A stretch of 64,000 bases of DNA, taken from NCBI RefSeq assembly GCF_950100655.1, contig NZ_CATNLY010000001.1:248001-312000 (forward strand). The letters run 5' to 3'. Made by a program: the position numbers and the translations under genes. The first letter of the stretch is position 1. Each line of letters opens with the position of its first letter. The notes below the pieces were generated by a model. The model searched no databases, was not told the origin of the DNA, and was given only the letters and a program-made list of their open reading frames with translations. This DNA comes from Pleomorphomonas sp. T1.2MG-36. Lineage in GTDB: Bacteria; Pseudomonadota; Alphaproteobacteria; Rhizobiales; Pleomorphomonadaceae. Of this stretch, positions 8,488-17,555 are shown one piece after another.

Positions 8488-9296
8488 TGGACGACCTCCT
8501 CTCAATCGAAAGTCTCTCGATCCGTCATGCCGGTCGCTCTCTGGTCTCCGGCGTGTCGCTATCCGTCGCCGCCGGAGAGCGCGTCGGGTTGATTGGCGAA
8601 AGCGGGTCCGGCAAGTCGCTGACGGCACTCGCGGCCATCGGGCTCCTTCCCGAGGGAATGACCGCTTCGGGGTCGGTAAGACTCGCTGGCCGTCAGGTGA
8701 TCGGCGCCACCGACCGTGAGGTCGTCGGCCTGCGCGGCACGGCCGTCGCCACCATATTCCAGGAACCGCTGACCGCTCTCGATCCGCTGATGCGGATCGG
8801 CGGTCAGATTGCCGAAGTCGTGCGTCGACGTGCCCGCCACGACGGGCGTTCCCTCTCGCGAGCCGACGTCTTTACCGAGGTAACGGGGCTGATGGCTCGC
8901 GTCGCCCTGCCCGATCCCGCTCGTCTTGCGCGCGCCTATCCGCACGAGATGTCCGGCGGTCAGCGCCAGAGGGCGGCCATCGCCATGGCACTGGCCTGTC
9001 GGCCGCACCTGCTCATCGCCGACGAGCCGACCACCGCACTCGATGTCACGACACAGGCCGAAGTGCTGAAGCTATTGGAAAGGCTGGTGCGCGAGGAGAA
9101 CATGGGGCTCCTGTTCATCAGCCACGACCTGCCGGTAGTGGGCACCGCCGTCGATCGCGTGCTGGTTCTGCGAGCCGGCGAACTGGTCGAGGAAGGGCCT
9201 GTCGCCGAGGTGTTCCGTCGGCCGAGCCACCCCTACACCGTCGGTCTCGTCGAGGCGGCGCGCGCCTTCGACCAAGCCATAGGAGCGGCGCTATGA
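8487..9296 (+). CDS. ABC transporter ATPase, DppD type
   Basis: ATPase of the peptide-type importer, 269 aa. Walker A is GESGSGKS (about residue 38), the signature is SGGQRQR, Walker B is LLIADEPTTALD and the switch histidine is in LLFISHDL. It is shorter than stand-alone DppD because it lacks most of the C-terminal oligopeptide extension, but HPYTVGLVEA is kept. It overlaps both neighbouring genes by a few bases. ATG 8487 is the start that matches the family. Confidence 0.92.
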   Translation: MDDLLSIESLSIRHAGRSLVSGVSLSVAAGERVGLIGESGSGKSLTALAAIGLLPEGMTASGSVRLAGRQVIGATDREVVGLRGTAVATIFQEPLTALDPLMRIGGQIAEVVRRRARHDGRSLSRADVFTEVTGLMARVALPDPARLARAYPHEMSGGQRQRAAIAMALACRPHLLIADEPTTALDVTTQAEVLKLLERLVREENMGLLFISHDLPVVGTAVDRVLVLRAGELVEEGPVAEVFRRPSHPYTVGLVEAARAFDQAIGAAL

Positions 9297-10045
9297 GCCT
9301 CGTCGACCTTACCGCCGTATCCTTCGCCTATGGGCGCGGCCGCACCGTGCTCGACGGCGTCGACCTTCGCATAGAGGCCGGCCGAAACCTGGGCATCGTC
9401 GGCGAGAGCGGATCGGGCAAGACCACTCTCCTCCGCCTGCTGCTCGGCCTCGCCCGACCGTCCTCCGGCCGGATCGCCTTTCGCGACGCTGCGCTCGATC
9501 CCGGCGACCGCTCGTTCATGCGCGGCTTCCGGCGGGCCGTCCAGGCCGTGTTCCAGGATCCCTATTCGTCGCTCGACCCACGCCAGAAGATCGCCGACAT
9601 CGTCGCCGAGCCCCTGCGGTCGTTGAAAATAGCCACCGATGTCGACGCTGCGGTCGCCGAGGCCCTGGCCTCCGTCGATCTGCCGCTCGACGCCGCCGGC
9701 CGTTATCCGCACGAGTTCTCCGGCGGTCAGCGTCAGCGCATCGCTATCGCTCGCGCCATCGTCTCGCAACCCGAGCTGGTGCTGGCCGACGAGGTGGTCA
9801 GTGCACTCGACCTGACGACGCGCATCCGCATCGTCGAGCTTCTGAAGGCCCTGTCGGCAAAGACGACCCTGGTGCTGGTCTCGCACGACATCGGCTTCGT
9901 GGCCCTCCTCTGTCAGGATCTCGTCATCCTGGAAAAGGGGCGCATCGTCGAGCAGGGGCCGGCCCGCGACATCCTGTCGGCGCCAAAGCATCCCTACACG
10001 CAGCGCCTACTCGAAAGCACCCCGCGCCTGCCTGAGTTCGCTTGA
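9293..10045 (+). CDS. ABC transporter ATPase, DppF type
   Basis: Second ATPase, 250 aa, expected to pair with the first as a heterodimer. Walker A is GESGSGKTT, the Q-loop region is VFQDPYSSLDPR, the signature is SGGQRQRIA and Walker B is LVLADEVVSALD. The C-terminus carries HPYTQRLLESTPRLPEF, a remnant of the oligopeptide-transporter C-terminal region. Its stop is seven bases from the stop of the convergent response regulator gene, with no clear terminator between them. Confidence 0.92.
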   Translation: MSLVDLTAVSFAYGRGRTVLDGVDLRIEAGRNLGIVGESGSGKTTLLRLLLGLARPSSGRIAFRDAALDPGDRSFMRGFRRAVQAVFQDPYSSLDPRQKIADIVAEPLRSLKIATDVDAAVAEALASVDLPLDAAGRYPHEFSGGQRQRIAIARAIVSQPELVLADEVVSALDLTTRIRIVELLKALSAKTTLVLVSHDIGFVALLCQDLVILEKGRIVEQGPARDILSAPKHPYTQRLLESTPRLPEFA

Positions 10046-10052
10046 CGTCTGG

Positions 10053-11414
10053 TTACTGCGCGTCCCGGTCGCCGTCGACGAGACCGAGGCGCGTCATCTT
10101 GTCGTAGAGGGTCGATTTCGGAACTCGCAGAGCCTGGGCGGTCGGCCCGAGGCTGCCGCCACTGCGACCAAGCGCATCGACGATCATCGCCCGTTCGAAC
10201 GCCGCCACTGCCTCGGTCAGCGACAATGGTTCCACGGCGGGCGCCTCGGCAAACGGCGGGAAGCCCGCCTCGATACCGAGGACGCAGCGGTCGGCCACAT
10301 TGCGCAACTCGCGAACATTGCCGGGCCAGTCGTAGGCCATCAGCGTGCGCAGGCGGGCGTCGTCGAGCGCCGGTACCGGCCGGCCGTGCACGACAGAGGC
10401 CTGTTCGGCGAAATGGGCGAACAGCAGCGGGATGTCCTCGCGCCGATCCCGGAGGGCCGGCAGCGCCAGCGACGCGACGGCGAGCCGGTAGTAGAGGTCG
10501 GACCGGAAGCGCCCTTCGGCCGACATCTTGCCAAGGTCGCCCTTGACGGCCGCGACGATGCGGCAGTCGACGGGAACGGAGGTATTGGAGCCAAGCCGTT
10601 CCAGCGTCCGCTCCTGCAAGACGCGCAGGAGCTTGATCTGAACGCTGGCCGGCGTGGTCTCGACCTCGTCGAGAAACAGCGTGCCGCCACTGGCATGCTC
10701 GATCTTGCCGATGCGGCGCTTCGTCGCGCCGGTGAAGGCGCCGGCCTCGTGGCCGAACAGCTCGCTTTCGACGAGATGCTCTGGCAAGCCGCCGCAATTG
10801 ATCGCCACGAAGTGGCCCTTGCGGCGGGGGCTCTCGTCATGCAGACAGCGGGCGACCAACTCCTTGCCGGTGCCGGTGTCGCCGCTGATCAGCACCGACG
10901 CGTTGGTGCTGGCGATATCGGCGATGACCCGGCGAAGCTTCACCATGGCGGGAGAGCGGCCGATGATGCGCCACTCGAGGCGACCGCCATCGGTGAGCTT
11001 GTGGCGGAGGCGGCGAACTTCGAGCGCCAGCGCCCGTTTCTCGCGCGCCCGGCGGACCACGTCGACCAGATGCTCGGGAGAAAAGGGCTTCTCTATGAAA
11101 TCATAGGCGCCCGCGCGCATCGCCTGAACGGCGAGCGAGACATCCCCGTGGCCGGTGATCAGAATGACGGGCAAGTCGACGTCGGCCGCCTGCATGTCCT
11201 TGAGGAGCGACAGGCCATCGCGGCCGGGCAGACGCACGTCCGAGACGATGACGCCCGGTCGCGCCTCGGCAATCCGCCGCAACGCCTCCTCGACCGACCC
11301 CGTGCCGATGGTCGGCACTCCCTCCAGCTGAAGAGCCTGCTCGCAGCCGAGCAGCACGTCCGGGTCATCCTCGACAATCAGAACCCGCAGGTCGTCGATC
11401 GTAGCCTTCGTCAT
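10053..11414 (-). CDS. dctD: Sigma-54-dependent response regulator, DctD-like
   Basis: NtrC-family activator of 453 aa. The receiver domain has the acidic pair in LIVEDDPD, the phospho-acceptor Asp in VIVSDVRLPG and the Lys in FIEKPF. The AAA+ domain has Walker A GDTGTGKE and the sigma-54 contact loop GAFTGA. The C-terminal Fis-type helix-turn-helix is around LRVPKSTLYDKM. Translation most likely starts at ATG 11414, overlapping the kinase stop by four bases (ATGA). As the last gene of a transporter-kinase-regulator unit it should activate the sigma-54-like promoter at about 14935 in response to a C4 or related carboxylate. Confidence 0.93.
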   Translation of the reverse strand: MTKATIDDLRVLIVEDDPDVLLGCEQALQLEGVPTIGTGSVEEALRRIAEARPGVIVSDVRLPGRDGLSLLKDMQAADVDLPVILITGHGDVSLAVQAMRAGAYDFIEKPFSPEHLVDVVRRAREKRALALEVRRLRHKLTDGGRLEWRIIGRSPAMVKLRRVIADIASTNASVLISGDTGTGKELVARCLHDESPRRKGHFVAINCGGLPEHLVESELFGHEAGAFTGATKRRIGKIEHASGGTLFLDEVETTPASVQIKLLRVLQERTLERLGSNTSVPVDCRIVAAVKGDLGKMSAEGRFRSDLYYRLAVASLALPALRDRREDIPLLFAHFAEQASVVHGRPVPALDDARLRTLMAYDWPGNVRELRNVADRCVLGIEAGFPPFAEAPAVEPLSLTEAVAAFERAMIVDALGRSGGSLGPTAQALRVPKSTLYDKMTRLGLVDGDRDAQ

Positions 11415-13303
11415 GTCGCCTCCCTGGCGCCCGCCGGAACTGTCATCGAGAACACGGCGCCCCGCCCCTCCGCGTTGGAGGCGACGAGCTCGCCGCCGAA
11501 GTCGCGAATGATGCCGGCCGAGATCGTCAGACCCAGGCCGAGACCGACGCCAGGCGCCTTGGTGGTGAAAAAAGGCTCGAACATATGGGTGAGCCGTTCC
11601 GGTGGCAGGCCCGGTCCACTGTCGCGGATATCGATCCGAGCAAAATCGCCCTCGCGCCGGGCCGAGAGAACGATCCGCTGATCCTCTTCGCCTTCCATGG
11701 CATCGACCGCATTGCCGATGAGGTTGAGCAGCACCTGCTCGAAGCGGTTGGCGTCGCACCAGAGGTCGATATCGCCGCCTTCGATGTCGATTGTCACCGC
11801 CACGCCCCCACGCGTCAGGCGATGGTTGAGCAGGAACAGCACGTCGTCAACGAGCTTGCGCAGCCCGATGAGCTGCGGTTCGCCCGACGACTTGCGGGCA
11901 AACGTCTTGAGCTCTCCGGTCAGGTGTCCCATGCGCTCGACAAGCGGACGGACACGTTCGAGATTGCTGCGCACGGTGCCGAACTCGCCACGCTCCAGGA
12001 ATTTCACGGCATTGCCGGATAGCGTCACCAGCGCTGCGAGCGGCTGGTTGAGTTCGTGGGCGATCCCGGCCGAAAGCTGGCCAAGGCTTGCGAGCTTGCT
12101 GGCCTGCACGAGGCCGGATTGGGCGTCGCGCAAAGTACGCTCGGCACGTTCGCGCTCCTCCACCTCGCGCAGCAAACGCTCGTTGGTGGCCGACAGCGCC
12201 GCCGTCCTATCCGCCACCTCGCTCTCAAGATGGTCGTGGGCCTGTTGCAACGCGGCGCGCGCTGCCAGGATCTCGCGAAGATGCCGGCGGCGCTGGCGGT
12301 AGACCGCCAGAAGACCAAGGCACAGCAGACTGCCAAGACCGGCCAGCGCCGCCCAAAGTCGTGCGAGATCGTCCATTTCCGAGAGATTGGTGAAGACCGT
12401 CAGGGTCCAGGGCGTCTCGGGCATCGCACGGCTCTCGGCGAGAAAAAGGCCCTCCGTCGAGAAGCCGCTGTCCGAACCGGTGACGCCCGGCAGACGCACG
12501 ATGCGCGTGCCGCTGTCGAGATCGCGCAAGGTGGAGAGGCCGATCGGCGCGAGCGATCGGTCGTTGTACTGCTGGGCCTCCGCGATCTCCTTGCGGGCCT
12601 TCTCGTCGAGCGCCACCAAGGTGCCATATTTCCAGGCCGGCACCGAGGAGAGCACGACGACGCCGTGCTCGTCGCTGAGGATGGCCGGCGACTCCGCCGA
12701 CGCCCAGGAGCGTTCGAGCTGTTCAAGGCTGACCTTCACCACGCCGATGCCAAGTGTGTTGTTGCCCCGAACAATGGCCGTCGCCAGAAAATAGCCAGGC
12801 TGAAGGTTGGTGGTGCCGATGCCGTAAAAGCGCGACACCCGACCGACGCCGGCATTCTGATAGTAGGGGCGGTAGGAGAGATCGCGGCCGACGAAGCTGT
12901 CCCACTTGTTCCAGTTGCTCGATGCGATCACCCGGCCGGTCTTGTCGAGCAGAAACACGTCGAGCGTGCCGATGCGGTCGTTGAGCGCCTCGAGATAGCT
13001 GTCGACGCGATAACGCTGCGTCGAGTCCTTGGGGTTGTCGAGCAGCGCGAGGATTGTGCCGTCGAGCGCCATCACATACGGATAGCTCGCATACTTGCCG
13101 ATCTCGCGCTCGAAACTCGCCGCATAGAGATCGAGCCGGTGGCCGGCACTGGCGCGGGTCGCCGAAAGCGACAGTTCGAAGACGACACGGTAGGCGACGA
13201 AAGCGACGACGGCCGCAATGGCAAGGGCACCTGCCAACGGCAAGATCGCCGCGAGGCGGAACCGGCGGCGTTTCGGTATGATGCTCTCGGTCTTCTCGGC
13301 CAA
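11411..13303 (-). CDS. dctB: Sensor histidine kinase, DctB-like
   Basis: Membrane sensor kinase of about 630 aa. A first membrane span (around residues 17-38) is followed by a periplasmic dCache-type sensor region of about 260 residues, a second span (LWAALAGLGSLLCLGLLAVY), a coiled coil, the H-box SAGIAHELNQPLAAL, the N-box NLIGNAVDAME and the G-box DSGPGLPPE. This layout is that of DctB, which senses C4-dicarboxylates. TTG 13303 is preferred because GGGAGGAG lies seven bases upstream; ATG 13330 is a longer alternative with little ribosome-binding sequence. It is coupled to dctD by overlap. Confidence 0.92.
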   Translation of the reverse strand: MAEKTESIIPKRRRFRLAAILPLAGALAIAAVVAFVAYRVVFELSLSATRASAGHRLDLYAASFEREIGKYASYPYVMALDGTILALLDNPKDSTQRYRVDSYLEALNDRIGTLDVFLLDKTGRVIASSNWNKWDSFVGRDLSYRPYYQNAGVGRVSRFYGIGTTNLQPGYFLATAIVRGNNTLGIGVVKVSLEQLERSWASAESPAILSDEHGVVVLSSVPAWKYGTLVALDEKARKEIAEAQQYNDRSLAPIGLSTLRDLDSGTRIVRLPGVTGSDSGFSTEGLFLAESRAMPETPWTLTVFTNLSEMDDLARLWAALAGLGSLLCLGLLAVYRQRRRHLREILAARAALQQAHDHLESEVADRTAALSATNERLLREVEERERAERTLRDAQSGLVQASKLASLGQLSAGIAHELNQPLAALVTLSGNAVKFLERGEFGTVRSNLERVRPLVERMGHLTGELKTFARKSSGEPQLIGLRKLVDDVLFLLNHRLTRGGVAVTIDIEGGDIDLWCDANRFEQVLLNLIGNAVDAMEGEEDQRIVLSARREGDFARIDIRDSGPGLPPERLTHMFEPFFTTKAPGVGLGLGLTISAGIIRDFGGELVASNAEGRGAVFSMTVPAGAREAT

Positions 13304-13395
13304 TACGGCTCCTCCCGCCGTCTTCCACATTCCATCGATAGCGCAAGGCCGCCCGGCGGAAAAGCCGGACGGCCATGGCTGGCAAGAACTCGGGA

Positions 13396-14727
13396 TCAGC
13401 CGAGGATCTTCAGGAGGAAGACCGCCAGCACCACCATGGCGGCGCCGCCGATACGGGTGGAGATCTGGGCGAAGGGCATCAGGCCCATGCGGTTCGACGC
13501 CGAGAGGATGGCGACGTCGCCGGTACCGCCGAGACCCGAATGACAGCAGGTGACGATGGCCGCCTCGACTTCATACATCTTGAGCAGCTTGCCGACGAAC
13601 CAGCCCGACGACACCATGGCCAGGACCGTGGCGGCACAGATGGCGAAATAGGCCGGCGTGAAGGCGGCGATCAGATCGTTCCAAGGAACGTAGAGCGTGC
13701 CGAGGCCGACCAAGAGCGGGAAGGTCATGTTGGTGGTCATGAACTTGTACATCTGGTGGGCGCCGGTCTCCATCCGCTCGGGGATGAGCGCCGACACCTT
13801 GAGCAGGGCTGCGCCGATGATCATCAGGATCGGACCGGGAATGCCGGTGAACGGCGACAGGAAAGCGCCGAGGATGAACATGGTGCAGGCCATCAGGAGG
13901 CCGGCGCCCATCAGCGGCAGCTCGATCTTCTTCTCGACGGCCATCTCCTGCAGAAGTTCGTTGTCGTCGCCGGTGCGGACCAGAAGGCCGTTGCCGGAAT
14001 ACTGCGGCTTCTTCTCGCCGATGCGCTTCAGGACGCCCGAGGAGATGATGGCCACCACATTGCCGATCAGGGCCGCCGGGATCAGCGAGGCGATCAGTTC
14101 CGGTTGGGCCGTGCCGAGAATGTCGGCATAGGCGAGCGACAACGGCAGGATGCCCTCGCCGATGCCGCCGGCGACGATCGGCATGACGATGAAGAAGAAG
14201 GTGTGCTTGAACTCGTAGCCAAAGGCCATGCCGACGAGCCCGCCGGCCAGGACGGCGCCGAACGTGCCGACGGCGAGTGGCACGAACATCTTGAGAAAGC
14301 CCTGGATGAGCACCTTGCGGTTCATGCCGAGCATGGAGCCGGTCACCAGACAGGCAATGTAGAGGTAGAGGAAGTTCGACGTCTTCATCACCGCCTTGAT
14401 GGCGTCCGACGTCGCCGGGTTCATGACCTGATAGCCGAGCATGGCCGACGGCACGAACAGGCAAAGGATGGCCGAGCCGCCGATGCTCTTCAGATAGGGA
14501 ATGCGGCCGCCGATTTCTCCAAGCAGGAAGCCCAGCACCATGATGGCGGCAAAGCCGCCGATCATATCGGCCGGCAGCTTGCCGATCACCGAGGCGCCGA
14601 AGACGACGCTGGCAATCGCAAGATAGAGCGGAAGCGGTACCGGGCCGACCTTGTAGGCGGCGATGCGGGACAGAAGGCTGCCGCCCGTCTCCGCCGCGAT
14701 CGCGTCGTTCTGAGTGATGTCCGTCAT
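13396..14727 (-). CDS. 2-hydroxycarboxylate transporter family protein (CitS/MaeN/CimH type)
   Basis: Inner-membrane secondary transporter of 443 aa, the usual length for the 2HCT family, which takes up malate, citrate, lactate or related hydroxy acids with Na+ or H+. The two diagnostic re-entrant-loop motifs are visible: AGGIGEGILP (mid protein) and CCHSGLGGTGDVAIL (C-terminal half). ATG 14727 lies seven bases after AGGAGG; an ATG six bases earlier is too close to that site. It is the first gene of a minus-strand unit with DctB- and DctD-like proteins, so the pair probably controls its synthesis. Citrate versus malate cannot be decided. Confidence 0.9.
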   Translation of the reverse strand: MTDITQNDAIAAETGGSLLSRIAAYKVGPVPLPLYLAIASVVFGASVIGKLPADMIGGFAAIMVLGFLLGEIGGRIPYLKSIGGSAILCLFVPSAMLGYQVMNPATSDAIKAVMKTSNFLYLYIACLVTGSMLGMNRKVLIQGFLKMFVPLAVGTFGAVLAGGLVGMAFGYEFKHTFFFIVMPIVAGGIGEGILPLSLAYADILGTAQPELIASLIPAALIGNVVAIISSGVLKRIGEKKPQYSGNGLLVRTGDDNELLQEMAVEKKIELPLMGAGLLMACTMFILGAFLSPFTGIPGPILMIIGAALLKVSALIPERMETGAHQMYKFMTTNMTFPLLVGLGTLYVPWNDLIAAFTPAYFAICAATVLAMVSSGWFVGKLLKMYEVEAAIVTCCHSGLGGTGDVAILSASNRMGLMPFAQISTRIGGAAMVVLAVFLLKILG

Positions 14728-14927
14728 GTTCATTCCTCCTGCCCCGGCGCATATCGGTCTGTGGCGGGGCCTTGTCTGGGACTGTCCGGCGGTCCGATAT
14801 CTCCGGCGCCGGAATGGCTTCGGTCCGAGGTTTGCGGCTTCCAAAGCCCGCATCCGCCAGCCGATATGCCCCGACCCTCCGTCCTCGTTCCCTCCTCGGA
14901 AGGCGATCGTCGCATGAGAAATGAATG

Positions 14928-14942
14928 GCATCAGGCGTGCCA
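14928..14942 (-). promoter_or_regulatory. Sigma-54-type promoter of the 2HCT-dctB-dctD operon
   Basis: On the minus strand TGGCAC, five bases, then ATGC matches the -24/-12 consensus TGGCAC-N5-TTGC with one mismatch and exact spacing. It lies about 200 bases before the transporter start codon. A sigma-54 activator (DctD-like) is encoded in the operon it would drive. Confidence 0.7.
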
Positions 14943-15004
14943 ATTCGCGCTGCCGGCTAAACGCCTGTTCCATCGATTTAATTTTGGGGGAGAGAGGGCG
15001 GGTG

Positions 15005-15053
15005 GTCCGGATTTCCGGACACGAGCCTCGGTCGACCGTCCGGAAATCCGCAC
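15005..15053 (-). promoter_or_regulatory. Paired palindromic upstream activator sites
   Basis: GTCCGGA-TT-TCCGGAC (15005-15020) is a perfect palindrome, and GTCCGGA-AA-TCCGCAC (15038-15053) is a copy with one mismatched arm base. The copies are 33 bp apart, about three helical turns, and lie about 65-125 bp upstream of the sigma-54-like promoter, where enhancer-binding proteins normally sit. The likely ligand is the DctD-like regulator. The rest of the gene-free stretch 14728-15230 holds the operon leader and the start region of the plus-strand gene at 15231; nothing else was recognised. Confidence 0.65.
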
Positions 15054-15230
15054 GATCCTGAGCGGGCCATATAAGTGATACAACTGATTTTGTTGAAGTT
15101 TTCGACGGCCTCTCCAACGCGAAGCCCGTCCGATGCCCCTCAGGGGACTTACCTCCTCTTGAAACGATATGTAAGCTGGCGCAAACCGCCGGCCGAACGG
15201 ATCGAGGCCTTCGGGAGATAAGGGACCGCC

Positions 15231-16283
15231 ATGAAGACGATCAAGGGACCGGGCATATTCCTCGCGCAGTTCGTGAGCGCCGCGCCGCCCTTCGACAGCC
15301 TCGACGGATTGGCGCGCTGGGCGAGCGGCCTCGGGTACGTCGGGTTGCAGTTGCCGACGACGGCCGGACTTTTCGATCTGGAGAAGGCCGCGACGTCTCA
15401 GACCTATGCCGACGAGCTGAAAGGCCGGTTGGGAGAGGCCGGCGTCGAAATCACCGAGCTCTCAACCCATATCCAGGGGCAGCTCGTCGCCGTCCATCCC
15501 GCCTACGACCAACTGTTCGACGGATTCGCGCCCGAGGCGGTGCGGGGCAATCCCTCTGCCCGTACCGCATGGGCGACCCGCGAGCTGAAGCTCGCCGCCG
15601 AGGCGTCTCGCCGTCTCGGCCTTTCAGCCCATGCGACCTTCTCCGGCGCCCTCGCCTGGCCCTATGTCTATCCATGGCCGCAGCGGCCGGCCGGTCTCGT
15701 CGAGGAGGCCTTCGCCGAGCTTGCCCGCCGCTGGAAACCTATTCTGAACGCGTTTGAAGATGCCGGCGTCGATGCATGTTTCGAGCTGCACCCGGGCGAG
15801 GACCTGCACGACGGTGTGACCTTCGAGCGGTTTCTAACCGCCGTCGGCAACCATCCCCGCGCCAACATCCTCTACGACCCGTCGCATTTCGTGCTGCAGG
15901 CGCTCGACTACCTTGCCTTCCTCGACATCTATCACGAGCGCGTCAAGGCCTTTCACGTCAAGGATGCCGAGCTCAACCCCTCCGGTCGGTCTGGCGTCTA
16001 TGGCGGCTATCAATCGTGGGTGGACCGTCCCGGCCGCTTCCGTTCGCTCGGCGACGGCCAGGTGGACTTCTCGTCGATCTTCTCCAAGATGGCCCAGTAC
16101 GACTTTCCCGGTTGGGCGGTGCTCGAGTGGGAGTGCGCGCTGAAGCATCCCGAGGATGGCGCGGCCGAAGGAGCTCCGTTCATTGCCAACCACATCATCC
16201 GCGTCACCGAACACGCCTTTGACGATTTCGCCCAGAGTGGCGCCGATGCTGCCACAAACCGCCGGCTGCTCGGCATCGGTTGA
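15231..16283 (+). CDS. Sugar phosphate isomerase/epimerase (xylose-isomerase-like TIM barrel)
   Basis: TIM-barrel protein of 350 aa in the AP_endonuc_2 superfamily. Probable metal ligands are Glu in CFELHPGED, Asp and His in LYDPSHFV, His in AFHVKDAE and Glu in VLEWECAL. Such enzymes isomerise or epimerise sugars or keto-sugars and often work with Gfo/Idh/MocA dehydrogenases, as IolE and IolI do with IolG. The next gene encodes such a dehydrogenase nine bases downstream, so the two probably act on successive intermediates. The substrate is unknown. Confidence 0.82.
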   Translation: MKTIKGPGIFLAQFVSAAPPFDSLDGLARWASGLGYVGLQLPTTAGLFDLEKAATSQTYADELKGRLGEAGVEITELSTHIQGQLVAVHPAYDQLFDGFAPEAVRGNPSARTAWATRELKLAAEASRRLGLSAHATFSGALAWPYVYPWPQRPAGLVEEAFAELARRWKPILNAFEDAGVDACFELHPGEDLHDGVTFERFLTAVGNHPRANILYDPSHFVLQALDYLAFLDIYHERVKAFHVKDAELNPSGRSGVYGGYQSWVDRPGRFRSLGDGQVDFSSIFSKMAQYDFPGWAVLEWECALKHPEDGAAEGAPFIANHIIRVTEHAFDDFAQSGADAATNRRLLGIG

Positions 16284-16292
16284 GGACAGGAC

Positions 16293-17423
16293 ATGAGTCA
16301 AACCCGCATCAAACTCGCCATGGTCGGCGGCGGCGCCACGGCCTTCATCGGCGCGGTGCATCGCATCGCCATGCGCTTGGACGACCGCTTCGAGCTGGTG
16401 GCCGGCGCCCTCGACGTCGACGCCGAGCGGGGGCGCGCCTTTGCTGCCACGCTGGGCATTGCCCCGGATCGCGCCTACGCCACCTACCAGGAGCTGATCG
16501 ACAAGGAGGCGTTGCGTCCGGACCGCGTCGACGCGGTGGTGATCGTCACGCCCAACTTCCTGCATTACCCCATCGCCAAGGCGGCGCTGGAAGCTGGGTT
16601 CGACGTGATCTGCGAAAAGCCGATGACCACGACGCTGGACGATGCGAAGGCTCTGGCGGCGCTGGTTCAGTCGACCGGCCGCCGCTTCTTCCTGACCCAT
16701 ACCTATACCGGCTATCCGATGGTGCGACAGGCCCGCGAGATGATCGCCGCCGGGGAGATCGGCAAGCTTCGCCGCGTCGAGGTGGAGTACCTTCAGGACT
16801 GGCTGGCCGCGCCGGTCGAGAACACCGGTGCCGAGGGCGCCGTGTGGCGCACCGACCCCAAGAAGGCTGGCGTCGGCGGCGCCATCGGCGATGTCGGCAC
16901 CCACGCCTGGAATCTTGCCGCCTTCGTCGCCGGCGAAGAGCCGACCCACCTTCTTGCCGAACTGTCGACCCTGGTCGAGGGGCGCCGGGTCGACGACGAC
17001 GCCGCCATCCTCCTGCGCTACGCGTCCGGCGCCAAGGGATCGATCCTGGCGAGCCAGGTGCTGCCCGGCAATGGCAACAACGTATCGTTCCGCATCTACG
17101 GCGACAAGGCCGGCCTCGAATGGTGGCAGGAAAAGCCGGAGGAGCTGTGGTTCACCCGGCTCGGCGAACCGCGCCAGATGATCCGCCGCAACGGCGCAGG
17201 CGCAACCAGCGCCGCCATCGCCGGCAGCCGCGTACCGGCCGCCCACCCCGAGGGCTATCTCGAAGCGTTCGCCAATCTCTACCGCGACGCCGCCGATGTC
17301 CTCTCGGGCAAAGCCGCCAGCACCGTGGTGCCGACAGCCCTCGACGGCGTCAGCGGCTCGAAGTTCGTCGAGGCCTGCCTGAAGTCCAATGCGGCCGGCA
17401 ACGTCTGGACCGAGATCGGTTGA
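16293..17423 (+). CDS. Gfo/Idh/MocA family oxidoreductase
   Basis: NAD(P)-dependent sugar dehydrogenase of 376 aa. The N-terminal Rossmann domain begins with MVGGGATAFIG and contains the diagnostic EKPMTTTL stretch (catalytic Lys of the EKP motif) near residue 109. The C-terminal domain contains GGAIGDVGTHAWNLAAF, with the usual catalytic Asp/His positions. It is cotranscribed with the upstream isomerase (nine-base gap). A 132-base gap with an 11-bp inverted repeat separates it from the nucleoside hydrolase gene. Its substrate cannot be read from the sequence; oxidation of a ring-form sugar at C1 or C3 is typical of relatives. Confidence 0.87.
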   Translation: MSQTRIKLAMVGGGATAFIGAVHRIAMRLDDRFELVAGALDVDAERGRAFAATLGIAPDRAYATYQELIDKEALRPDRVDAVVIVTPNFLHYPIAKAALEAGFDVICEKPMTTTLDDAKALAALVQSTGRRFFLTHTYTGYPMVRQAREMIAAGEIGKLRRVEVEYLQDWLAAPVENTGAEGAVWRTDPKKAGVGGAIGDVGTHAWNLAAFVAGEEPTHLLAELSTLVEGRRVDDDAAILLRYASGAKGSILASQVLPGNGNNVSFRIYGDKAGLEWWQEKPEELWFTRLGEPRQMIRRNGAGATSAAIAGSRVPAAHPEGYLEAFANLYRDAADVLSGKAASTVVPTALDGVSGSKFVEACLKSNAAGNVWTEIG

Positions 17424-17490
17424 CCGCCATTGTTCGCCGAACTGTTGCGGCACAAACAAGATCGGCTCGGATGAACCGATTTCATGAGCA

Positions 17491-17526
17491 TCCGCCGATC
17501 AGGTCGAAACCGGCTTGATCGGCGGA
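17491..17526 (+). repeat. Perfect 11-bp inverted repeat between oxidoreductase and nucleoside hydrolase genes
   Basis: TCCGCCGATCA (17491-17501) and TGATCGGCGGA (17516-17526) are exact reverse complements around a 14-base loop, 30 bases upstream of the next start codon. There is no T-run, so it could be an operator or an intercistronic mRNA hairpin. Confidence 0.55.
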
Positions 17527-17555
17527 CACGTCAGTTTGCGCCAGAAGGAATGGGA

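Noticed and set aside
13375..15078. Plus-strand open frame antisense to the 2HCT transporter
   Set aside because: Composition is hydrophilic, repetitive and His/Asp/Gly-rich, as expected for the complement of a membrane protein gene; it also runs through the promoter region.
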